A DNA stretch of 10,602 nt from contig JANXNO010000112.1 in NCBI GenBank assembly GCA_025354075.1, positions 1 to 10,602 of the forward strand, in the 5' to 3' direction. A model generated the notes under the pieces. The model was not told where the DNA came from. It ran no database searches and saw only the letters and a program-made list of their open reading frames with translations. Numbering within the stretch: position 1 is the first letter of the stretch; every line of letters begins with the position of its first letter. Made by a program: the position numbers and the translations under genes. Origin of the DNA: Burkholderiales bacterium. GTDB taxonomy: Bacteria; Pseudomonadota; Gammaproteobacteria; Burkholderiales; Casimicrobiaceae. This document shows, piece after piece, positions 5,489 through 10,602 of this stretch.

Positions 5489-6462
5489 CAACTTTGCTCG
5501 ACGTTAAGGGCTTGAAGACCTACTTCGCCACCACGCTCGGCGAAGTTCGCGCAGTAGACGACGTGAGCCTGGCGGTTGCTGAAGGCGAGGTGGTGGGGTT
5601 AGTCGGCGAATCCGGCTCAGGCAAGTCGGTGACCGGCTATTCGTTGATGGGATTGGTTGATGCGCCCGGTCGTATCGTCGCAGGTTCGGTCAAGCTGCAA
5701 GGTCGCGAACTGGTGGGGCTCGGCGAGCGCGACTGGCGGGCATTGCGCGGTCACGACATAGCGATGATTTTTCAGGATCCGATGCTGACATTGAATCCCG
5801 TACTGCGCATCGACACGCAAATCATCGAGGCGATCAGGGCGCATGCGGATGTGAGTGCGGCGCGCGCTCGCGAATGGGCGGCGGAGGCGTTGGCTGGCGT
5901 TGGCATTCCGTCGCCAGCGGATCGCCTGACAGCCTATCCACATCAATTTTCCGGCGGGATGCGGCAGCGCGTGGCGATTGCAATCGCGTTGTTGCACAAA
6001 CCCAAGCTATTAATCGCCGACGAGCCGACCACGGCGCTGGACGTGACGATTCAGGGGCAAATTCTTGCGCAAGTTCAAACGCTCGCAACACAAATGAAAA
6101 CATCGGTGATCTGGATCACGCATGACCTGTCGGTCGTCAGCGGATTGGCGAATCGCATTGCTGTGATGTATGCAGGACGTATTGTTGAAGAGGGCGCGAC
6201 GACGGATGTTCTGACGAATCCTGCACATCCTTACACGCGAGGCCTGTTGCGATCTTTACCTTCGCAAAACAAGCCCGGTGAGACATTGACGCAAATTCCT
6301 GGCGCACCGCCACGCTTGCTGGGCGAACGAGTGGGCTGCTCGTTTGCGCCGCGTTGTGATCAGGCACAAGTGGTGTGCTCAGAGGCTGATCCTGACCGCA
6401 CGGTGGCAGCCAATCGCGCCGTTCGCTGTCATTTCGCGTTGCGCGAAGAGGTGGCCGTATGA
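5485..6462 (+). CDS. ABC transporter ATP-binding protein, DppD/OppD family
   Basis: A 325-residue cytoplasmic ATPase that powers the importer. Walker A is GESGSGKS at 41–48, the Q-loop Gln97 lies in MIFQDPM, the signature is FSGGMRQR at 155–162, Walker B is LLIADEP at 175–181 and the switch histidine is His213. The C-terminal extension typical of peptide transporters (HPYTRGLL, 248–255) carries four cysteines: 285, 291, 298 and 315. In a structurally studied bacterial DppD this type of cysteine set binds a [4Fe-4S] cluster, so the same is inferred here. Start and stop overlap both neighbours by ATGA, which indicates translational coupling and balanced output with the second ATPase. Confidence 0.94.
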   Translation: MTTLLDVKGLKTYFATTLGEVRAVDDVSLAVAEGEVVGLVGESGSGKSVTGYSLMGLVDAPGRIVAGSVKLQGRELVGLGERDWRALRGHDIAMIFQDPMLTLNPVLRIDTQIIEAIRAHADVSAARAREWAAEALAGVGIPSPADRLTAYPHQFSGGMRQRVAIAIALLHKPKLLIADEPTTALDVTIQGQILAQVQTLATQMKTSVIWITHDLSVVSGLANRIAVMYAGRIVEEGATTDVLTNPAHPYTRGLLRSLPSQNKPGETLTQIPGAPPRLLGERVGCSFAPRCDQAQVVCSEADPDRTVAANRAVRCHFALREEVAV

Positions 6463-7418
6463 GCGAACCCTTGGTTGCCGTTGATCATGTTTCGCGTCAG
6501 TTCGTCAAGCCGTTGGGCTGGGCGGAAAGCCTCGCCAATCGGGTCGGTGGCGATCATCGTGAAGTTGTAGTGCATGCGCTGGATGATGTGACGCTAGACA
6601 TTCAACGCGGCGAAGTGCTCGGCATCGTGGGCGAATCGGGCTGTGGAAAAAGTACGCTGGGTCGCATCGTTGCCGGATTGCTGCCTCCGTCGGCGGGGGC
6701 TGTGCGTTTCGATCCGAGCGGAAGCAACGCAAAGCTCGCGCGGCAGATGATTTTTCAGGATCCGTCAGCGTCGCTCAATCCGCGCCTGCACGTTGTTGAT
6801 CAGATCGGCGAAGCCGCGGTCGCGCATGGTTTGGTGAAACCGCGTGAGATGCGTGACTACGTAGTCAATTTGCTGGCGCAGGTCGGGCTGGACGCATCCG
6901 TCCTGTCACGTTTTCCACATCAGTTTTCGGGCGGTCAGCGTGCCCGCATTGGCATTGCACGTGCCCTCGCCGTGAAGCCCGAATTGCTGGTGTGCGATGA
7001 GTCAGTCGCTGCGCTGGATGTATCCATTCAGGCGCAGGTGTTGAATCTTTTTGCGGAGCTAAAGAGGTCTTTGGGGCTCACGTACATGTTCATCAGCCAT
7101 GATCTTGGCGTCGTGCAGCACCTGAGCAGCCGAGTGGCGGTGATGTACCTGGGGCGAGTCGTTGAAATTGGCTCAACCGCGTCGATTTTTTCCGGCCCTA
7201 AACATCCCTACACGCAAGCGCTACTGGAGGCGATGCCGCGTATCCGCACCGGGCATCAACGCTTTGCGGTGATCAAAGGCGAGGTCGCCTCGCCCGTCAA
7301 CCCTCCGTCCGGCTGTCACTTTCATCCACGTTGTCCCCGAGCTGATGCCAAGTGCTCGGCGGTCGCGCCTGTCGCCGTGATGCGCGGCGATATACGCATC
7401 GCATGCCACTACGCCTAA
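6459..7418 (+). CDS. ABC transporter ATP-binding protein, DppF/OppF family
   Basis: The second ATPase subunit, 319 residues. Walker A is GESGCGKST at 58–66, the Q-loop glutamine is Gln100 (MIFQDP), the signature is FSGGQRAR at 156–163, Walker B is LLVCDES at 176–182 and the switch histidine is His214. The Walker B/D-loop region reads DESVAALD where most relatives have DE(P/A)VSALD; the catalytic Glu181 is kept. Like its partner it has a C-terminal extension (HPYTQALL, 249–256) with four cysteines at 286, 292, 299 and 316. A longer segment of about 30 residues before the first core strand is normal for OppF/DppF. It ends 23 bases before tpiA, so read-through into tpiA is plausible. Confidence 0.94.
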   Translation: MSEPLVAVDHVSRQFVKPLGWAESLANRVGGDHREVVVHALDDVTLDIQRGEVLGIVGESGCGKSTLGRIVAGLLPPSAGAVRFDPSGSNAKLARQMIFQDPSASLNPRLHVVDQIGEAAVAHGLVKPREMRDYVVNLLAQVGLDASVLSRFPHQFSGGQRARIGIARALAVKPELLVCDESVAALDVSIQAQVLNLFAELKRSLGLTYMFISHDLGVVQHLSSRVAVMYLGRVVEIGSTASIFSGPKHPYTQALLEAMPRIRTGHQRFAVIKGEVASPVNPPSGCHFHPRCPRADAKCSAVAPVAVMRGDIRIACHYA

Positions 7419-7441
7419 ATTTTTTGAACCGGAGAATAAGA

Positions 7442-8188
7442 ATGACCAAACCTGACCGCTGGGTCATCGGCAACTGGAAAATGAACGGTTCGCTCGCGAG
7501 CAACGCGGATTTGCTTGAAGCGGTTCGCGGCAAACCGGAGTCATCGGTCAAGGTGGCGGTTTGCGCGCCGTTTCCGTATCTGAACCAGGTTCAGCGCGCA
7601 CTGGGCGGCAGCGATGTTCAAAGCGGCGCGCAGGATGTGTGTGAGCATGGCTCGGGGGCATATACCGGGCAAGTGAGCGGTGCGATGCTGCGCGAATTCG
7701 GCGCGACGGTCGTGTTGGTCGGTCATTCGGAACGTCGCCAATTTAACGGTGAAACGAGCGAGCTTGTCGCCGCGAAAGCCGCTGCGGCATTGGCAACCGG
7801 CCTTACGCCGGTGATTTGCGTCGGCGAAACGCTGACCCAGCGCGTGGCGGGTCTTGCTGAGGCGACGGTTGCAGCGCAACTGGCACCTTGCGCGGTCCTG
7901 TTGGCGACGTCCAGCGCGCGCGTCGTCGTCGCTTACGAGCCTGTGTGGGCCATAGGCACCGGCAAAACCGCTTCACCGGCCGAGGCGCAGGCGATGCACG
8001 CGTTCATTCGTACGCAACTAACGGCCATTGAACCTTCGGCGGCAAGCGTCAGCGTGTTGTACGGCGGCAGCGTGAAAGCGTCGAACGCGAAAGAGCTATT
8101 TTCGCAGCCGGATATCGACGGCGGATTGATCGGCGGTGCGTCGCTCGTCGCAGCAGATTTCCTCGCCATCATTTCTGCGGCCGGGTAA
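7442..8188 (+). CDS. tpiA: Triosephosphate isomerase
   Basis: A 248-residue TIM-barrel enzyme that interconverts dihydroxyacetone phosphate and glyceraldehyde 3-phosphate in glycolysis and gluconeogenesis. All active-site elements are visible: Asn11 and Lys13 in GNWKMNG, His95 in VGHSERR, catalytic base Glu166 in YEPVWAIGTG (165–174, the mobile loop 6), and the phosphate-binding YGGS (207–210) and GGAS (231–234). The chosen ATG at 7442 has GGAG at 7431–7434, seven bases upstream, and gives the standard length. An open frame upstream to 7352 lies inside the ATPase gene and is not used. It is followed by secG, as is common in betaproteobacteria. It is not certain whether it has its own promoter or is read from the transporter operon. 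Confidence 0.97.
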   Translation: MTKPDRWVIGNWKMNGSLASNADLLEAVRGKPESSVKVAVCAPFPYLNQVQRALGGSDVQSGAQDVCEHGSGAYTGQVSGAMLREFGATVVLVGHSERRQFNGETSELVAAKAAAALATGLTPVICVGETLTQRVAGLAEATVAAQLAPCAVLLATSSARVVVAYEPVWAIGTGKTASPAEAQAMHAFIRTQLTAIEPSAASVSVLYGGSVKASNAKELFSQPDIDGGLIGGASLVAADFLAIISAAG

Positions 8189-8191
8189 GCT

Positions 8192-8219
8192 GTGAAAAAC
8201 TCGCTGCGCTATGTATAAT
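8192..8219 (+). promoter_or_regulatory. Candidate sigma-70 promoter just upstream of secG
   Basis: A perfect TATAAT at 8214–8219 lies 16 bases after GTGAAA (8192–8197), which matches TTGACA at four of six positions. The expected transcription start is about 8226, only two bases before the secG ATG at 8228. A transcript from here would be practically leaderless for secG but would also supply the downstream tRNA-Leu. A chance match is possible because only the -10 is strong. Confidence 0.5.
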
Positions 8220-8227
8220 CGTGGGCT

Positions 8228-8584
8228 ATGGAAATTTTTCTACTCGCGATACATGTAATAGCGGCCGCGTCAATTTTGGTGCTGGTGTTGCTCCAGCACG
8301 GCAAGGGTGCCGACATGGGCGCAGCATTTGGTACGGGTTCAGCTGGCAGCGTCTTCGGTGCCGCCGGATCGGCTAATTTTTTGAGTCGCGCGACAGGCAT
8401 CGCTGCTACCATTTTTTTCGCGACCAGTATTGCATTGACTTACGTCGGTGCGCATCGGTCGTCAAGTACAACCGGGGGTGTGATGCAGGGGGTGACAGGC
8501 GACCCTGGCAAGACCGAACAATCGGCTCCAAGTCCGTCTGGCGTACCTGCACCAGCACCAGCCCGATCAGACATTCCGAAGTAA
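8228..8584 (+). CDS. secG: Protein-export membrane protein SecG
   Basis: A 118-residue subunit of the SecYEG protein-export channel. There are two membrane segments, at about 3–23 and 54–75, joined by the conserved cytoplasmic loop LLQHGKGADMGAAFG (21–35), which is the SecG hallmark, and GSANFLSRAT (47–56). The tail after residue 76 is polar and rich in Pro, Ala and Ser and ends in SDIPK, as in many SecG proteins (E. coli ends SDIPN). The start at 8228 aligns with the E. coli start. The upstream sequence has only a weak GTGGG at 8221–8225 as ribosome binding site. The gene lies 39 bases after tpiA and 32 bases before the tRNA gene. Confidence 0.95.
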   Translation: MEIFLLAIHVIAAASILVLVLLQHGKGADMGAAFGTGSAGSVFGAAGSANFLSRATGIAATIFFATSIALTYVGAHRSSSTTGGVMQGVTGDPGKTEQSAPSPSGVPAPAPARSDIPK

Positions 8585-8616
8585 TGCGGAGTGTAGTATC
8601 GAAGTAAATTTTTATA

Positions 8617-8701
8617 GCCGTCGTGGTGAAATTGGTAGACACGCTATCTTGAGGGGGTAGTGGCGAAAGCTGTGCGAGTTCGAGTCTCGCCGACGGCACC
8701 A
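8617..8701 (+). tRNA. tRNA-Leu (anticodon GAG), CCA encoded
   Basis: An 85-base leucine tRNA with long variable arm. The acceptor stem GCCGTCG (8617–8623) pairs perfectly with CGACGGC (8691–8697), followed by discriminator A and encoded CCA. The D-arm region GTGGTGAAATTGGTAGAC is typical for bacterial leucine tRNA. The anticodon stem CTATC/GGTAG has one T-G wobble, and the loop TTGAGGG gives anticodon GAG at 8651–8653, which reads CUC and CUU. The T-arm is GCGAG-TTCGAGT-CTCGC. The body is close to E. coli tRNA-Leu(GAG). Its place between secG and nuoA is a common betaproteobacterial arrangement. Confidence 0.97.
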
Positions 8702-8741
8702 ACGAATAAGAGTCCCGGCAAGCAAGTTCGGGTAACAAGGA

Positions 8742-8775
8742 GGGCGGGGAGCATGTTGTGCACCGCCTTTTTTTT
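8742..8775 (+). terminator. Intrinsic terminator after tRNA-Leu
   Basis: GGCGG (8743–8747) pairs with CCGCC (8763–8767), an inner GCA/TGC (8751–8753 with 8759–8761) extends the hairpin, and eight T residues follow at 8768–8775. It lies 40 bases after the tRNA 3' end and ends the tpiA–secG–tRNA transcript, so the nuo operon needs its own promoter or read-through. A short open frame across the hairpin with an SD-like AAGGAGG is best seen as a by-product of the GC-rich stem. Confidence 0.85.
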
Positions 8776-8793
8776 GGGGATTTTTGAGACATG

Positions 8794-8831
8794 GGCACTT
8801 CTACAAATTCGAATTTTCGCGATGAAGTGCC
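8794..8831. repeat. Nested palindrome in the nuo leader region
   Basis: Outer arms GGCACTTC (8794–8801) and GAAGTGCC (8824–8831) are exact reverse complements; between them is the perfect 12-bp palindrome AAATTCGAATTT (8805–8816). The element lies in the 176 bases between the tRNA terminator and nuoA (8776–8951), where I could not identify a convincing promoter or Shine-Dalgarno sequence. It may be an operator or an RNA hairpin in the nuo leader. No T-run follows, so it is not an intrinsic terminator. Confidence 0.55.
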
Positions 8832-8951
8832 GCGTTTGCCAAGTTCGGCGACGCGCGCAGCAATTGTCGCGTACCTAGCGATACACGAGGATTGCAAGCA
8901 CCGCGCAACAACGCAAATCGACCGACAAAACGGGTTTATAGACGTGTCCCT

Positions 8952-9311
8952 ATGTCACTAGAAACTTATGTCCCGATACTGATCTTCATGATCGTGGCGC
9001 TTGCGTTCGGTTGTGTGTTGCTTGCCGTCGGCTGGTTGATCTCTCCCGACAAGCCTGATCCTGACAAATTGGCCCCATACGAATGCGGTTTCGAGGCGTT
9101 TGAGGACGCCCGCATGCGCTTCGATGTGCGCTATTACCTCGTCGCGATTCTGTTTATCCTTTTTGATCTCGAGATCGCCTTCCTGTTTCCGTGGGCGGTG
9201 GCCCTGAAGGAAATTGGCTTTGCCGGTTTCCTGTCGATGATGGTGTTTTTAGGCATCCTCACAGTCGGTTTCATTTACGAGTGGAAAAAGGGCGCGTTGG
9301 ACTGGGAATAG
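8952..9311 (+). CDS. nuoA: NADH:quinone oxidoreductase subunit A
   Basis: A 119-residue membrane subunit of respiratory complex I (ND3 homologue), which helps couple quinone reduction to proton pumping. There are three membrane segments, at about 7–30, 62–82 and 91–111. The conserved loop [20 protein letters not shown] (41–60) contains Cys45 of the quinone-site loop. [11 protein letters not shown] (71–81) holds the buried acidic residues, and the end WKKGALDWE is typical of betaproteobacterial NuoA. The ATG at 8952 fits the family N-terminus. An in-frame TTG at 8892 would add 20 unrelated residues and is rejected. No clear Shine-Dalgarno sequence precedes it. It is the first gene of the nuo operon. 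Confidence 0.95.
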   Translation: MSLETYVPILIFMIVALAFGCVLLAVGWLISPDKPDPDKLAPYECGFEAFEDARMRFDVRYYLVAILFILFDLEIAFLFPWAVALKEIGFAGFLSMMVFLGILTVGFIYEWKKGALDWE

Positions 9312-9343
9312 TTCCTGGTCTTGCTGCCGGAGTGCATTGATTT

Positions 9344-9823
9344 ATGAGTCTTGAAGGCGTCCTCGAAAAAGGCTTCGTTACGACGAGTCTTGACACGCTG
9401 ATTAACTGGTCGCGTAACGGCTCAATGTGGCCGATGACATTTGGTCTGGCCTGCTGCGCGGTTGAAATGATGCACGCGGGTGCGGCACGTTACGACCTAG
9501 ATCGTTTCGGCATCGTGTTTCGCCCGAGCCCACGACAGTCGGACGTAATGATCGTGGCCGGCACGCTGTGCAACAAGATGGCTCCAGCACTGCGCAAGGT
9601 GTACGACCAGATGGCCGAGCCGCGTTGGGTGATCTCGATGGGGTCCTGCGCAAACGGTGGCGGCTATTACCACTACAGCTATTCGGTCGTGCGTGGCTGC
9701 GATCGTATCGTTCCCGTTGATGTATACGTGCCCGGCTGCCCGCCGACTTCTGAGGCTTTGATCTACGGGATTCTGCAATTGCAGAATAAGATTGCTCGTA
9801 CCAACACCATCGCAAGGGCTTAA
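9344..9823 (+). CDS. nuoB: NADH:quinone oxidoreductase subunit B
   Basis: A 159-residue peripheral-arm subunit of complex I (PSST homologue) that carries the terminal iron-sulfur cluster N2, the direct electron donor to quinone. The N2 ligands are all present: the tandem Cys37-Cys38 in [10 protein letters not shown], Cys102 in MGSCANGGG, and Cys132 in [27 protein letters not shown] (54–68) and the C-terminal helix are standard. The ATG at 9344 is 32 bases after nuoA, with GGAG around 9329–9332 as a distant ribosome binding site. The stop lies 5 bases before nuoC. Confidence 0.97.
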   Translation: MSLEGVLEKGFVTTSLDTLINWSRNGSMWPMTFGLACCAVEMMHAGAARYDLDRFGIVFRPSPRQSDVMIVAGTLCNKMAPALRKVYDQMAEPRWVISMGSCANGGGYYHYSYSVVRGCDRIVPVDVYVPGCPPTSEALIYGILQLQNKIARTNTIARA

Positions 9824-9828
9824 GCGCC

Positions 9829-10404
9829 ATGCTGAAAGACATCATTGCTGAGGTGTTGGGCGCCAAAGCGGTATCGCTGGTAGCCGCGCTTGATGAAGTT
9901 ACGGTTGAAGTCGCAGCTAAAGACTGGCTGAACGTGTGCACCACATTGCGTGATCATCAGAAGTCACGCTTTGACACAATGGTTGACCTCTGTGGTGTCG
10001 ATTATTCGATCTATGCAGAGGAAGTTCGCGACACAAAAAAGTATGCGGTGGTTGTTCACCTACTGTCAGTGACATTGAATCAACGCCTTCGCGTACGTTG
10101 TTTTGCTGAGGACGACAGCTTCCCCGTCGTGCATTCGCTCGTCGACATCTGGCCCGCTGCGAACTGGTACGAACGCGAGGCGTTTGACCTGTACGGCGTA
10201 ATTTTTGAGGGTCACCCGGATTTGCGTCGACTGCTGACTGACTACGGCTTTGTCGGTCATCCCTTCCGCAAGGACTTCCCCACTTCAGGTTATGTCGAGA
10301 TGCGCTACGACCCCGAGCAGCGCCGCGTGTTGTATCAACCCGTCACGATTGAACCGCGCGAAAATGTGCCGCGTGTGATTCGTGAAGATTCGTACGCGCA
10401 TTAG
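9829..10404 (+). CDS. nuoC: NADH:quinone oxidoreductase subunit C
   Basis: A 191-residue peripheral subunit (30-kDa homologue) of complex I. The signature is at the C-terminal half: [20 protein letters not shown] (113–132) followed by [19 protein letters not shown] (133–151). The N-terminal domain contains [12 protein letters not shown] (48–59). NuoC stabilises the connecting module together with NuoB and NuoD. It is a separate protein here, not the NuoCD fusion found in E. coli, and this matches betaproteobacteria. The start ATG at 9829 follows nuoB by 5 bases. The nuoD start follows its stop by 21 bases. Confidence 0.97.
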   Translation: MLKDIIAEVLGAKAVSLVAALDEVTVEVAAKDWLNVCTTLRDHQKSRFDTMVDLCGVDYSIYAEEVRDTKKYAVVVHLLSVTLNQRLRVRCFAEDDSFPVVHSLVDIWPAANWYEREAFDLYGVIFEGHPDLRRLLTDYGFVGHPFRKDFPTSGYVEMRYDPEQRRVLYQPVTIEPRENVPRVIREDSYAH

Positions 10405-10425
10405 AGCGAATTAGAGCAAAGCAAA

Positions 10426-10602
10426 ATGGCTGAAATTCGCAACTACACAATGAACTTTGGGCCGCAGCATCCTGCGGCGCACGGCGTGCTGCGCCTCGTG
10501 CTTGAACTTGATGGCGAGACCATTGAGCGCGCCGATCCGCACATTGGTTTGCTGCATCGCGCGACTGAAAAACTCATCGAAAGCAAGACGTACTTGCAGG
10601 CG
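10426..10602 (+). CDS. nuoD: NADH:quinone oxidoreductase subunit D (3' end outside window)
   Basis: First 59 codons of the 49-kDa subunit of complex I, cut by the right edge. The translation begins [20 protein letters not shown] and includes [20 protein letters not shown] and GlyLeuLeuHisArg-AlaThrGluLys, all classic NuoD features. The GPQHPAAHG segment contains a histidine that lines the quinone pocket in the family. The ATG at 10426 is in a purine-rich setting without a strong Shine-Dalgarno sequence. Just upstream, TTAGAGC occurs twice (10401–10407 and 10411–10417), the first copy containing the nuoC stop. Confidence 0.97.
   Translation, partial: MAEIRNYTMNFGPQHPAAHGVLRLVLELDGETIERADPHIGLLHRATEKLIESKTYLQA

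Noticed and set aside
4751..5491. 246-residue open frame on the minus strand
   Set aside because: Antisense to the DppC-like permease, with composition rich in Arg, Gln and His as expected for a shadow frame.
8660..8878. Small plus-strand open frame after the tRNA, with AAGGAGG upstream of an ATG at 8753
   Set aside because: It begins within the tRNA and the ATG falls inside the terminator hairpin; the peptide has no conserved feature.
8406..8897. 163-residue open frame on the minus strand
   Set aside because: Runs across secG, the tRNA and the terminator on the opposite strand; no recognisable domain.

Overview
The window looks like chromosome of a betaproteobacterium, probably Burkholderiales-like. 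The basis is the order tpiA–secG–tRNA-Leu(GAG)–nuoABCD, which is characteristic of that group, together with the type of the NuoA, NuoB, NuoC and SecG proteins and moderately GC-rich codon use. Genus and species cannot be told from the sequence. I see no insertion sequence, integrase, phage gene, CRISPR array or plasmid function, and no gap over 300 bases without a gene.

Left part (1–3465, all minus strand). Reading in the direction of transcription from 3465: a secreted four-domain beta/gamma-crystallin-like protein, a small CoA-binding-domain protein whose start overlaps the crystallin stop (ATGA), a secreted guanyl-specific ribonuclease of the barnase/RNase Sa/T1 superfamily, a barstar-family inhibitor, the Nudix enzyme NudB (folate pathway), and, after a 115-base gap, the N-terminal part of a HAD phosphatase (Gph/MupP-like). 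The first five genes are separated by -4, 22, 16 and 9 bases and look like one transcription unit. The core is a complete RNase plus cognate-type inhibitor pair: catalytic residues of the RNase and RNase-contacting acidic residues of the inhibitor are all present.

Middle part (3630–7418, plus strand). A divergent, tightly overlapping four-gene operon encodes two permeases and two ATPases of a peptide/nickel (Dpp/Opp/Gsi-type) ABC importer. All three junctions overlap (TGATG, ATGA, ATGA). No substrate-binding protein gene lies in the window, so the importer must use one encoded elsewhere. Both ATPases carry the C-terminal four-cysteine extension.

Right part (7442–10602, plus strand). Triosephosphate isomerase follows the transporter after 23 bases, then secG, tRNA-Leu(GAG), a strong intrinsic terminator, and the start of the NADH:quinone oxidoreductase (complex I) operon, nuoA, nuoB, nuoC and a 5' fragment of nuoD. 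A perfect -10 hexamer lies so close to secG that a transcript from it would be almost leaderless. A composite nested palindrome sits between the terminator and nuoA.

Most of the window is ordinary housekeeping sequence. The parts that deserve a second look are the crystallin/CoA-binding/RNase/barstar/NudB cluster and several inverted repeats not explained by the genes: 3488–3500, 3737–3762 and 8794–8831.
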